In this document: positions 34,704-42,889 of the stretch, piece by piece
Numbering within the stretch: the stretch's first letter is position 1
Layout of the letters: the number at the start of each line of letters is the position of its first letter
From: Planctomycetota bacterium
GTDB taxonomy: Bacteria > Planctomycetota > UBA1135 > GCA-002686595
DNA length: 64,000 bases
Assembly (NCBI GenBank): GCA_016795205.1
Contig: JAEUHZ010000024.1
Coordinates: 1-64,000 of the forward strand
Direction: 5' to 3'
Notes under the pieces: generated by a model
What the model was told of the DNA's origin: nothing
Databases searched by the model: none
The model's input: the letters and a program-made list of their open reading frames with translations, nothing else
Position numbers and translations under genes: made by a program

Positions 34704-36530
34704 TCAGGGCTTGGCCTGCGCCGCTTCCTCGCGCCAGGGGAGCATGTCGAGCCCGTGGTGCGCGACGAGCGCCTCACGCGACAGCAGTCCCGACTGCAGG
34801 AACGAGGCGCGCTCCTGGCGGGCCAGCGTCAGCCCGATCGTCTGCAGGTCCTTGGGCGTGATCTTCGAGACGTCCGGGTCGCGCACGCCGTCGAGTCGGA
34901 TCAGGAAGGCGTTCGCGCCGGCGCGGTCGAGCTCGGGCTTCGCCACCGAGCCGACCTTGTTCAGGAAGACGCCCGGGTTCTGCCGGAAGTGGATCGTCGC
35001 CGGCGAGTCGCCCTGGGGATCGGGCGGCGTGTTGATCTCGGCCCACTCGCGGCGCTGCGCCGTGAAGCCAGCGGCGGCCACCGCCGCCAGGAACGCGTCG
35101 CGGTCGACCTCCGGCCGGAAGGGCGCCGCTTGGGTGTCCGCCGGATCCGGACGGGTGCCGAACGCATCGCGCACGGCATCGAGGCGCTCGATGGCGAGCT
35201 GCTTCGCATGCTCGCGGGCCCAGCCGGCGAGCACCGCGTCGGCGACCTCGTCGTAGTCGGGCAGGCGTGGCGGGACGCGCTCCGAGATGCGACCCAGGAC
35301 GAAACCCTTGGAGTCCACGACCACGGCCGGGAAGAGCCCGGTCTGCTGATCGACTGCGAACAGGCGCTGCAGGGTGTACTGACCGATCCAGGGCACGCCC
35401 AGCGCCTGCCAGGCCTCCTGGCTCAGCGGATCGATCTGATTGCGGTAGGTGAGCCCCAGCTCGGCCGCCTCGGCCGCGAAGTCGACCGGCTCACCCGCGG
35501 CCGTGCGCGTGCTCATCGACTTCTGCCACTCCATGAGCGCGGCGTAGAGCGGCGCGTGGCGCAGCGCCTCCTCGCGCGCCTCGTCGAAGTCCTTGCGGAA
35601 GTCCTTGCCCTGCTCGGGCTGCGGGCGCCGGTAGAGCACGTAGCTGAACCCGGCGTGGAACTCGCGCGCGGCGGCCTCGGCGTCCAGGTCGGCGGGGCGC
35701 GGGTACTTGGCGAGCAGCGCCGTCGCGTCGAACTCCCCCTCCAGCGGGAACGCGGCCAGCTCGGCCGAGGCCTGCTCCTTGGTCCGGTAGGCGGCCTTCT
35801 CGTGCTCGGGCAGCGCCTCGTACCACGCGCGCAGCGCCGCGGCGTCGGGCGCCTGCGTGCGCGCCTCGGCCTCGAGGTTGGCCACGGGCAGGATCACGTA
35901 GTCGGCGGCGTACTCCTGCTTTTGCGCTTTCCAACGCTTCTCGACCGCGTCGAGATCGGGCACGCCGGCCGGCGCGGTGATCAGGGCCTGGTAGCGGCGG
36001 AAGCGGATCGCGCGCCGCAGGACCTCCTCGAACTCGCGCCCGGTCAGGCCGTACATCCGCGGATAGGCCAGGTACTGCTCCTTGGACTGGAAGTTGTCGG
36101 CCACGAACTTGGCCACGTCCTTGTCCGTCGCCAGGATGCCGGCGTCCTCGGCGGCGCTCTCGAGCACCAGGAACGCCGCGACGTCCTCGTCCCGGATGTC
36201 GCGCTCCTGCTTGCCGGGGAACACGAAGGAGGCGATCGGCTTGATGCGCCGGCGCTCGAGCATGAACTCCGGATAGGAGAGCTCGCGTGGGCTGCCGTCG
36301 GCACGCTTCCAGCTCACGAACGAACCACCGCCGGAGCCGACCCCGAAGACGTTGAGGACCTGGTCGCTGACCGTGAAGGTCGTCAGCACGAGCACGACGA
36401 TCAGGAACGTCATGATGAACCGCCCGCGCTTCGTCCCGCGCGGCGCGACGATCACGTCGTCGTGGTGCTCGGCCTGCGCCTTCGGATCGAGGTGCTGCTC
36501 GCCGGGGTTCTTGTGCTCTTCGTGCGACAT
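34704..36530 (-). CDS. PpiD/SurA-like membrane-anchored chaperone
   Basis: 608 residues. A short cytoplasmic N-terminus leads to one membrane helix (FIMTFLIVVLVLTTFTVSD, about 38-56). The rest is periplasmic and alpha-helical, with the SurA/PpiD N-terminal chaperone fold (ELSYPEFMLERRRIKP, VLESAAEDAGILATDKDVAKFV, YRMYGLTGREFEEVLRRAIRFRR-type helices). The middle part has a second, degenerate set of helices. I find no convincing parvulin active-site motif, so isomerase activity may be absent. Family members assist folding of exported and outer-membrane proteins. It is followed by a strong hairpin and preceded by another in its leader. Confidence 0.82.
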   Translation of the reverse strand: MSHEEHKNPGEQHLDPKAQAEHHDDVIVAPRGTKRGRFIMTFLIVVLVLTTFTVSDQVLNVFGVGSGGGSFVSWKRADGSPRELSYPEFMLERRRIKPIASFVFPGKQERDIRDEDVAAFLVLESAAEDAGILATDKDVAKFVADNFQSKEQYLAYPRMYGLTGREFEEVLRRAIRFRRYQALITAPAGVPDLDAVEKRWKAQKQEYAADYVILPVANLEAEARTQAPDAAALRAWYEALPEHEKAAYRTKEQASAELAAFPLEGEFDATALLAKYPRPADLDAEAAAREFHAGFSYVLYRRPQPEQGKDFRKDFDEAREEALRHAPLYAALMEWQKSMSTRTAAGEPVDFAAEAAELGLTYRNQIDPLSQEAWQALGVPWIGQYTLQRLFAVDQQTGLFPAVVVDSKGFVLGRISERVPPRLPDYDEVADAVLAGWAREHAKQLAIERLDAVRDAFGTRPDPADTQAAPFRPEVDRDAFLAAVAAAGFTAQRREWAEINTPPDPQGDSPATIHFRQNPGVFLNKVGSVAKPELDRAGANAFLIRLDGVRDPDVSKITPKDLQTIGLTLARQERASFLQSGLLSREALVAHHGLDMLPWREEAAQAKP

Positions 36531-36561
36531 CGGATCCGTGGGGGGTCCCGGAGGGGGCGGG

Positions 36562-36582
36562 TCGGCGCGCGGTGCGCGCCGA
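36562..36582. promoter_or_regulatory. Perfect hairpin in the leader of the PpiD-like gene
   Basis: TCGGCGCGC (36562-36570) and GCGCGCCGA (36574-36582) flank a GGT loop, 31 bases upstream of the ATG at 36530. It is placed to affect either transcription start or translation. Confidence 0.4.
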
Positions 36583-36672
36583 TCGAAGCGCAGCAGTGTA
36601 GGGGTCGCGTTTCCGGCCGCGCAAGGCGAGGCCCGGGGACAGGCGCCGTTGGGGGCCCTGGGCCTGGCTGCG

Positions 36673-36705
36673 GGGAGCCCTCGGTTCGCGAGCCTGCGAG
36701 CTCCC
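36673..36705 (-). terminator. Candidate hairpin after scpB
   Basis: GGGAGC at 36673-36678 pairs with GCTCCC at 36700-36705, with CTCG/CGAG pairing inside. It begins 16 bases after the scpB stop. Weak because of the large loop and the lack of T-tract. Confidence 0.3.
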
Positions 36706-36721
36706 GGCCGAGCCCGCGCGC

Positions 36722-37471
36722 TCAGTCCTTCGTCAGCTCGCCGTCGCGCGGCAGATCGGCGAGGCTCCCCAGGCCGAAACGGTCCAGGAACTCGCGGGTC
36801 GTGCCGTACTGGAGCGGATGCCCCGGCAGGTCCGCGCGGCCCGTGACGCGCACGAGCCCGCGTTCGATCAGCGTGCGCAGGATCGGGCCGGCTTGGACGC
36901 CGCGGATCGCCTCGATCTCGGCCTTCGTGACCGGCTGGCGGTAGGCGACGACGGCCAGCGTCTCGAGCGCCGCGCCCGAGATGCGCTCGCTCTTGCGCAC
37001 CTTGGCCAGTCGCTGGACGATTTCGCCCACGTCGGGCGTGGTCAGGATCTGCCAGCCGCCGGCCAGCGCGCGCAGCTCATAGGGCAAGCCGCTCGAAGCG
37101 AGTCGCTCGCGCAGCGTCTCCAGGGCGGCGCGCACCCGCTCGAGGCGCGGGCCTTCGAGCAGCGCCTGGAGCCGGCGCTCGGAGATCGGCTCGGGCGAGG
37201 CGTAGACGAGCGCGGCGACCGCGCTGGCCAGCTCGGCCTCGGACAGCGCGTCGCCCGCGCCCACGCCGGCACCCGCGTCGGATTCCTCGCGGGCGGGCGC
37301 GTTCTCGGGCGACTGGCCGAGGTCCGGCTCGGGGACCGGCCCGTTCCCCCCCTCCGCGTCGCCGCCCGCCGTGCCCAGGACCCGCAGGTCGTCGACGAGC
37401 ATGGCCCCGGCTCCCCCCGCAAGCTCGAATTCGGCGGCGGAACCGCCCTCCCCCTCGCTCGGCTGGATCAT
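36722..37471 (-). CDS. scpB: Segregation and condensation protein B
   Basis: 249 residues from the ATG at 37471. ScpB is the winged-helix partner of ScpA in the Smc condensin complex. The two winged-helix domains (about 85-235) are recognised by AALVYASPEPISERRLQALL, YELRALAGGWQILT, ALETLAVVAYRQPVTKAEIEAIRG and the final YGTTREFLDRFGLGSLADLP. The first roughly 80 residues are acidic, glycine-rich and probably disordered, an unusual extension; a start at a downstream methionine (MLVDDLRVL) is possible. The scpA gene is not adjacent, which is less usual. It is divergent from the PAS protein gene, with a 123-base gap. Confidence 0.94.
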   Translation of the reverse strand: MIQPSEGEGGSAAEFELAGGAGAMLVDDLRVLGTAGGDAEGGNGPVPEPDLGQSPENAPAREESDAGAGVGAGDALSEAELASAVAALVYASPEPISERRLQALLEGPRLERVRAALETLRERLASSGLPYELRALAGGWQILTTPDVGEIVQRLAKVRKSERISGAALETLAVVAYRQPVTKAEIEAIRGVQAGPILRTLIERGLVRVTGRADLPGHPLQYGTTREFLDRFGLGSLADLPRDGELTKD

Positions 37472-37594
37472 CGACCCGAGCTTGCCCCTCCGGCGGGGAC
37501 GGGTCAATCCCGAAGCGGGAGTCGGATTGGCGCCTCCCTGCTCCGCGTCGTATCCTCCAACGGTGGGCTTCGTCCGGCAGGGGCGGGGCCACCC

Positions 37595-38626
37595 ATGCAC
37601 GACGAGCGGACTAGCGTGCGCGGCGTTCCGGCAGGACGCTGGCGCGGGTGGGCAGCCATTGGTCTGCTCGCATTCGTCCTCCTGGGCGCGGCCTTTGCCG
37701 CGCGCAATGCGGAGACCGCTGCCGCCGTGGCCCTGCTCACGGGGGCCGGCCTCCTGACGCTGGGGTACCTGGCGGCGGGCGTGCTGGAGCCGCTCCATCG
37801 CCGCGCGGTCTCGGCCGTGGAACGCGAGCGGACGGCCGAGGAGCGCGCGGAGCGGCTCCAGGCGACCTGCGGCGAGGGGGTCCTGCTCGTGGACTCCGAG
37901 GGCCTCGTGCTGGACTGGAATCCCGCCGCCGAGCGCATCTTCGGCTACCCGATCCACGAGGTTCGCGGCTCCAAGGTCGCGATCGTCCTGGCCGAGGTCG
38001 AGGCTCCCGAGCCGGCGCCGGGCCTGTCGCGCGAGACGATCGGCCGGCGGCGCGACGGCGTCGAGGTCCACCTCGAGATCGAGGTCTCCGAGCGCAACGA
38101 GGACGGGTCGTGCTTCCTCGTCGTGCGCGATTCCGGCCGCCTGCGCTCCGCGGAGGCCCTGGCGCGTGCCGCCGAGGACGAGCGCCGGCGGGTTTCGGCC
38201 GCGGCGCTCGAGGCCATCCTGGTCTTCGACCGCGACGGGCGCATCCAGGAGGCCAACCCGGCCGCCGAGCGCCTGATCGGGAAGCCCTGGTCCCAGCTCT
38301 CGGGCCGCGACCTGGCGGACACGCTCCTCCACCGCGACCAGCGCCAGGCGTTCAAGCGCGACCTGCGCGACGCGACGACCGGCGGGCCGGATCGCGTGAC
38401 GGGTCGGGGCGAGGTCCTGGAGCTGTGGATCACGGGCCGGCCGGCGATCCGCGCCCACGTGTCCTTCGCGCGCGCCGGGGGCCGATTCTTCGCCTTCGTC
38501 CTGCCCGAGGGCGCGATCGGCGCCCACGACGCGCCCAGCCCCTCGCGCAACGGACCGGGGAGCGGCCCGGGGCTCGGCCCCGAGGGCGGCGGACTGCACC
38601 GCCGGCTGCTGAACGAGCCGGGCTGA
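37595..38626 (+). CDS. Membrane protein with two PAS domains and no kinase domain
   Basis: 343 residues from the ATG at 37595. Two hydrophobic segments (WAAIGLLAFVLLGAAFAA, AVALLTGAGLLTLGYLAAG) lie at about 18-62, followed by a short coiled coil rich in E and R (AVERERTAEERAERLQ). PAS 1 is about 90-185 (GVLLVDSEGLVLDWNPAAERIFGYP) and PAS 2 about 195-310 (AILVFDRDGRIQEANPAAERLIG). The C-terminus is glycine/proline-rich. There is no histidine kinase, GGDEF or phosphatase domain, so its output must go through a partner. It is convergent with the parvulin lipoprotein gene, 4 bases apart. Confidence 0.88.
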   Translation: MHDERTSVRGVPAGRWRGWAAIGLLAFVLLGAAFAARNAETAAAVALLTGAGLLTLGYLAAGVLEPLHRRAVSAVERERTAEERAERLQATCGEGVLLVDSEGLVLDWNPAAERIFGYPIHEVRGSKVAIVLAEVEAPEPAPGLSRETIGRRRDGVEVHLEIEVSERNEDGSCFLVVRDSGRLRSAEALARAAEDERRRVSAAALEAILVFDRDGRIQEANPAAERLIGKPWSQLSGRDLADTLLHRDQRQAFKRDLRDATTGGPDRVTGRGEVLELWITGRPAIRAHVSFARAGGRFFAFVLPEGAIGAHDAPSPSRNGPGSGPGLGPEGGGLHRRLLNEPG

Positions 38627-38630
38627 CGCC

Positions 38631-39698
38631 TCAGCGCGGCTCTTCGCCCGCCAGGCGCAGGAACGGGCTCAGATCGACCGTGTAGCGCTCGCGCATCGCG
38701 CGACGCCACTGCTCGAGCTCGAGCTGGTCGACGCCCTGCTCGCCCAGGCTGGCCTCCACGGCTGGGCCGAGCACGTCCCAGGCGCCCTCGAGCGGCGTCC
38801 CGCGTCGCTCGACCCGCACGAACAGGAAGTCGCCGCCTTCGGCGATCGGCCCGCCGACCCGACCGGGCTCCGTGGCGAAGGCCACGCTCGCGATCGGTGT
38901 GTTGCCGCGCACGATCGGCGCGATCCGGCCGCCCTGCGCGGCCGAGGCGTCCTTGGAGCGCTCGCGCGCGACCTCCTCGAACGGTCGGCCGGCAGCCAGC
39001 TCGGCCTCGGTGGCCTGCTTGTCCTCCTCGCTGCGCACGACGATCACGCGCAGGAAGGCATGGTGGTTCTGGAGCAGCCAGCCCCGCACGACGCGCTCAC
39101 CGAGCAGCGAGCGCAGCGCGTCGTCGCGCAGGCGCTCGCGGTAGCGGCGCGGGTCGAGCCCCAGGTACTGATCCACGTAGCGATCCAGCGTGATCTTCTC
39201 CAGGCTCTTGCGGCTGGCACGGATCTGCGACTCGAGGGTCTCGATGCCCTTCGCGTAGGAGCGTTCCGCCAGCTCGGGGTCCACGCGCACGCCCAGGCGC
39301 GTGGCCTCGGCCACGACGAGGCGCCCGACCACGAGGTTGTCGATCTGGTCGCGCGCCTCGGAGCGTCCGGCGTAGAGCCACTGGGCCAGGAGCTCGCTGG
39401 CGAAGATCGGCTTGCCGGCTACGAGCGCCACGACGGGGTCGCTGGCGGCGCCGCTCGTCGGCGGCACGCTGCCCGCCTGGGGGGCCGTGCCGGCGGCGGG
39501 GACCTCGCCAGGACCCGCGGCCCCCGGCGTCTCGCCGGCGGCCGCCGCGCTGGCCGTGGCACTCGCGGCTGGCGCCTGCGGCGCGGGCTTCTGCGGTGGC
39601 TGCCAGGCAGCGGGGGCAGCGGGCGGCTCGGGGTTGCGCAGGGCGCAGGCCGAGAGGAGCAGCAGGCTCGCAAGCATCACGTGGACCTCGTTTCGCAT
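38631..39698 (-). CDS. Parvulin-type (PpiC/SurA-like) peptidyl-prolyl isomerase lipoprotein
   Basis: 355 residues from the ATG at 39698. The signal ends in a lipobox, LLLSAC, with C18 acylated. A proline/alanine-rich linker runs to about 85. Then comes a SurA-like N-terminal helical domain (VALVAGKPIFASELLAQWL, IDNLVVGRLVVAEATRLGV, about 90-190), and a parvulin-like domain (about 215-310) with LRVIVVRSEEDKQATE, GRPFEEVARERSKDASAAQGGRI and GPIAEGGDFLFVRVE. It would aid folding of exported proteins at the membrane. It is the last gene of the long pseudopilin operon, 13 bases after its neighbour, suggesting a role in folding or assembling those products. Confidence 0.88.
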   Translation of the reverse strand: MRNEVHVMLASLLLLSACALRNPEPPAAPAAWQPPQKPAPQAPAASATASAAAAGETPGAAGPGEVPAAGTAPQAGSVPPTSGAASDPVVALVAGKPIFASELLAQWLYAGRSEARDQIDNLVVGRLVVAEATRLGVRVDPELAERSYAKGIETLESQIRASRKSLEKITLDRYVDQYLGLDPRRYRERLRDDALRSLLGERVVRGWLLQNHHAFLRVIVVRSEEDKQATEAELAAGRPFEEVARERSKDASAAQGGRIAPIVRGNTPIASVAFATEPGRVGGPIAEGGDFLFVRVERRGTPLEGAWDVLGPAVEASLGEQGVDQLELEQWRRAMRERYTVDLSPFLRLAGEEPR

Positions 39699-39711
39699 CG
39701 AACTCGGCGCC

Positions 39712-41223
39712 TCAACGGTACGAGATCCTCCGCACGACTCCCAGACCGTGGCAGGTGGGGCACTCGATGACGACCTCGTTGGACTGGCGGCCGATCTCGG
39801 AGCGCGCGACGTTCGCGCCGGCGATCGCGATCGTGCGCGTGCCCGTCCCGCCGCACTCGCGGCAGTTGCCGAAGAGCGGCTTCGGCATGACCTCGAAGTC
39901 GCCCGAGTTCTCGGCGTAGTACGCCAGGATCCAGCCCGCGCGGGCCACCCCGGGCAGCTCCTTCCAGGCGGTGTCGCGCTCGTCCTTCTGGTCGGCGCTC
40001 GACTTCGACTTGCGGGCCATCTCCTGGTTCTGCAGGAAGCGCTGGAGCTTCTTCTCGAGGTCCGCGCGCTCCTTCTCGGCGGCCGTGACGGGCGCCTTGG
40101 GCGGTTCCTTCTGCTCGCCCTTGAGCGCCGCGTCCTTGCCGAGCAGCCAGGTGCCGAGCCCGTAGGAGGCCCGCTGCCAGCGCTCCTTCTTGCGGCCGAT
40201 CCACAGGCGCCGGACGACATCGCTGGTCGCCTCCTTGCTGATCGCCTGCGCGGCCAGGGTCACGCCGTCCAGGACGTCCTTCTGCATCTGGCCGTCGAGG
40301 TAGGCCAGCACGGCCTCGAAGGAGCCCTCGGTCGACTTCGCGCGCGCGATCTGCGCGGCCTTCGACGGCCACAGCTGCGCCACGCGCTCCGCCAGGTGGC
40401 GCTCGCGTGCCTTGAGCACGCGGTCCTTCTTCTTCTTGGCGTCGGGGAGCAGCGGACTGTCGGGGAACTTCGTGGCGAACGCCTCGGCGCGCGCCAGCGC
40501 CTCGTCGAACTTCTTGCGACCCACCAGGTCGTCGACGCCCGACAGCCAGTCGATCTGATCCTGGCGCGCGGCCTTCTCCCGCGCGCGGGCCAGGGCCGTG
40601 GCGACCTCGCTGGCCTGGAAGGCGGGATCGATCTCGGCCGTCTTGGCGTAGTGCTGCGCCGCGTGGGCATAGTCCAGGATGCGCTCGCAGAAGCGACCCA
40701 GGTCGAAGTTGCCCTGGGCGGAGGTCAGGTCGCGCACCGCGGCCTCCTGCGCGTAGAGCTCGGCGCGCGTCCAGACCAGCAGCGCGCTCACGCGCACGAT
40801 CGTGGGCGGCGTGTCGAGGCGGTTCTTCGGCACGGGGATGGTGCCCGCGCTGGTCTTGACCACGATGGCGTCCGCGGTGCGGTCGACGATCCGCCCCACG
40901 ATCTCCAACCCGTCGTTCGTGACGAGGCGCTCGGCATCGACCAGCACCTCGTCGCCGGACAGGTCCACGTACCCCAGGCGCGTCTTGAGCTCCAGCTCCT
41001 CCTCGGGGTGCAGGTAGCTCCACGGGAGCCGTGCGCGGCCGCCGTTGTCGAGGCGGGCGAAGACGAGCCCGTCGGGGTCGTGCGCCAGGATCGAGCCCCA
41101 CTGGAAGCCGCCGTTCGCGAGCCGCAGCAGGCGCGTCTCGGGCGGGGCATCCTGCGCGACCACGCGGGTCGCACAGGGCGCGAGCAGGACCAGGGTCAGG
41201 AGCAGCACTCGTTCCAGGTTCAT
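39712..41223 (-). CDS. Exported protein with two C-terminal DnaJ-type CxxCxGxG motifs
   Basis: 503 residues. The N-terminus (NLERVLLLTLVLLAPCATRVVAQ) is a signal peptide. The first half is beta-rich (about 25-140: GFQWGSILAHDPDGLVFARLDNG, GLEIVGRIVDRTADAIVVKTSAGTI), as in proteins that resemble SH3 or SHD1-like barrels. The middle is alpha-helical and charged, TPR-like. Near the C-terminus are CRECGGTGTR and CPTCHGLGVV, matching the zinc-binding CxxCxGxG repeats of DnaJ, an unusual element in an exported protein. Its ATG overlaps the GspI-like stop (ATGA), so it belongs to the pseudopilin operon. No function is known. Confidence 0.7.
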   Translation of the reverse strand: MNLERVLLLTLVLLAPCATRVVAQDAPPETRLLRLANGGFQWGSILAHDPDGLVFARLDNGGRARLPWSYLHPEEELELKTRLGYVDLSGDEVLVDAERLVTNDGLEIVGRIVDRTADAIVVKTSAGTIPVPKNRLDTPPTIVRVSALLVWTRAELYAQEAAVRDLTSAQGNFDLGRFCERILDYAHAAQHYAKTAEIDPAFQASEVATALARAREKAARQDQIDWLSGVDDLVGRKKFDEALARAEAFATKFPDSPLLPDAKKKKDRVLKARERHLAERVAQLWPSKAAQIARAKSTEGSFEAVLAYLDGQMQKDVLDGVTLAAQAISKEATSDVVRRLWIGRKKERWQRASYGLGTWLLGKDAALKGEQKEPPKAPVTAAEKERADLEKKLQRFLQNQEMARKSKSSADQKDERDTAWKELPGVARAGWILAYYAENSGDFEVMPKPLFGNCRECGGTGTRTIAIAGANVARSEIGRQSNEVVIECPTCHGLGVVRRISYR

Positions 41224-41765
41224 CGCGGTTTCTCCGCCGGCGCCGCGCCTGCGGCGGCCGGAGCCATCGTGTCGGTAGTGCGTGCCCCCGGGCCGGCGGC
41301 CCGCGGGTCCAAGCCGCGCACGCCGGCACCCACGCCCGGCGAAGCGCGGCGGCGCAGGCGCTCGCCGAAGGGGATCTCACGGTAGAGCAGCGTCGTGAAC
41401 GACTTCTCGCGCTGCACGCCCTGCGCGCTCCAGGTCATGGCGACGTCGACGCGGTACTCGTCGGCGCGCTCGGGGTTCGCGCGGCCGCGCGCCGAGTAGA
41501 CCAGCCCGGGCACGCCGGCCACGGCGCGGTTCAGGATCTGCCGCGGCTCGCCGGCCTCGCCGGCCTCCTCGGGGAAGAAGGACTCCTCGAGGTCGGCGAT
41601 CACGGCTTCCGCGGCCGAGGCCGCTGCGGTGCGCAGCTCCGCCGTGCGCGACAGCGCGGTGCCGTAGGTCAGGAGCCCCAGGATCGCCGTCATGCCGAAC
41701 AGGAGGATCGCCATGGCGACCAGCACCTCGAGGATCGTGAAGCCGGAGGCGGGGTGTGCGCGCAT
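41220..41765 (-). CDS. GspI-like minor pseudopilin
   Basis: 181 residues from the ATG at 41765. The N-terminus is a class III prepilin signal: basic/polar MRAHPASG, cleavage before F, then FTILEVLVAMAILLFGM with glutamate at position 5, the methylation and assembly residue. The following region (LSRTAELRTAAASAAEAVIADLEE) is typical of GspI/PulI minor pseudopilins, which start the pseudopilus tip together with J and K. The C-terminal 50 residues are proline/alanine/arginine-rich and poorly conserved. The first codon overlaps the GspJ-like stop by one base and the stop overlaps the next ATG, so translation is coupled. Confidence 0.88.
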   Translation of the reverse strand: MRAHPASGFTILEVLVAMAILLFGMTAILGLLTYGTALSRTAELRTAAASAAEAVIADLEESFFPEEAGEAGEPRQILNRAVAGVPGLVYSARGRANPERADEYRVDVAMTWSAQGVQREKSFTTLLYREIPFGERLRRRASPGVGAGVRGLDPRAAGPGARTTDTMAPAAAGAAPAEKPR

Positions 41766-42889
41766 CACAGGTTCCAGTCGTCCCTGTAGGTCGCGATGGG
41801 CACCTCGCGGACCAGGGACGTCCCCCAGTGGACCATGGAACCGGTCGGATGCGGCGCGGCGCTCGTCCCGCGCTGCGCGCGCTGCACGCTGACGCGCCCG
41901 CCGTCGATCGAGGTCACGCGCATCCACTCCGCGCCGACCAGGACGTGCGCGCCCGGCTCGGTCGGCAGGCGCCGGCCGTCGTCCACGACCAGGAAGGCGT
42001 CTTGGTTGTCGGCCGGCTCGCGCAGACGCGTGCGCCGCAGCCGGTCGACCGGGCGCTCGAACTCGAGCTCGATGCGCACGCGCCGCGGCAGCAGGGCGCG
42101 GCCCTTCGCGGCGGGCTGTCCGGGGTGCGGCTCGTTCCAGGCGTGCGCGTCGCGGTCCGGGCGGCCGAGCCCGTGCGCGTCCCACGAGGGAGCCGCGGCG
42201 GAGAGGCCCCCAGCGCCGGTCCGCCAACCGTCGTTGACGACCGAGGTCTGGGCCGCGCACAGGACCTGCATCCAGAGCAGGCCGCCGGTGACCTCCTCGG
42301 TCGCGCCGGCCGGCGGGCGCTGGCTCGCGCCGAAGAACTCGGGGGCGAAGAACGACTGCGAAGCGGCGTCGGACAGGGCGCGCTCGCCGCGGTAGATCAC
42401 GCCCTCCGAGCGCGCGTCGGGCTGCGTCAGCGACGCGGGTTGGATCGTCCACACGACCTCGAGCAGCCCCGGACTCGCGGGCGCCGCGATGACCGGCTCG
42501 CGCGCCAGCTCGGCCGCGGCCGCGGCCCCCTCGGCACGGCGCACGGCGGCCTCGGAGCGCGCGAGGGCGCGCGCGACCTCCGCCGCGGAGGCCTGGCGCA
42601 CCAGGCGCAGGCGCGGCCACTGCGTCTCGAGCAGGCCGTCGCCGTCCGTGTCGAAACGCACCCACTCGACGACGAAGTCGCCCTGCGAGCCCGGCTCCAG
42701 CCCGCGCAGGTCGAGCGCCAGGCTCTCGAGCACGACCGAGGACTGCTCCAGCAGCGCACGGCGCGTCTCGCCGCGACGCCAGACGGACAGCGAGCGATCG
42801 AAGAGCTGGAATACCGCCAGCATGAGCAACGACAGGAGGAAGATCGCCAGCACCAGCTCGACCAGCGTCAGTCCGCGGCGCGCGCTCAT
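41765..42889 (-). CDS. GspJ-like minor pseudopilin with a beta-bead insert
   Basis: 374 residues from the ATG at 42889. The prepilin signal is MSARRG, then LTLVELVLAIFLLSLLML with glutamate 5, followed by the GspJ-like SLSVWRRGETRRALLEQSSVVLESLALDLR. It is nearly twice the length of a usual GspJ. The extra part includes a module at about 310-350, LVGAEWMRVTSIDGGRVSV, then RG.SAAPHPTGS, which also occurs several times in the giant GspK-like protein. The start overlaps the end of that gene by 4 bases and the stop overlaps the GspI-like gene. An open frame continues far upstream across the GspK gene, but it is a shadow. Confidence 0.85.
   Translation of the reverse strand: MSARRGLTLVELVLAIFLLSLLMLAVFQLFDRSLSVWRRGETRRALLEQSSVVLESLALDLRGLEPGSQGDFVVEWVRFDTDGDGLLETQWPRLRLVRQASAAEVARALARSEAAVRRAEGAAAAAELAREPVIAAPASPGLLEVVWTIQPASLTQPDARSEGVIYRGERALSDAASQSFFAPEFFGASQRPPAGATEEVTGGLLWMQVLCAAQTSVVNDGWRTGAGGLSAAAPSWDAHGLGRPDRDAHAWNEPHPGQPAAKGRALLPRRVRIELEFERPVDRLRRTRLREPADNQDAFLVVDDGRRLPTEPGAHVLVGAEWMRVTSIDGGRVSVQRAQRGTSAAPHPTGSMVHWGTSLVREVPIATYRDDWNL

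Noticed and set aside
36818-37594. Upstream extension of the PAS-protein frame across scpB
   Set aside because: The part before 37595 is opposite scpB and has shadow composition; the membrane helices start after the ATG at 37595.
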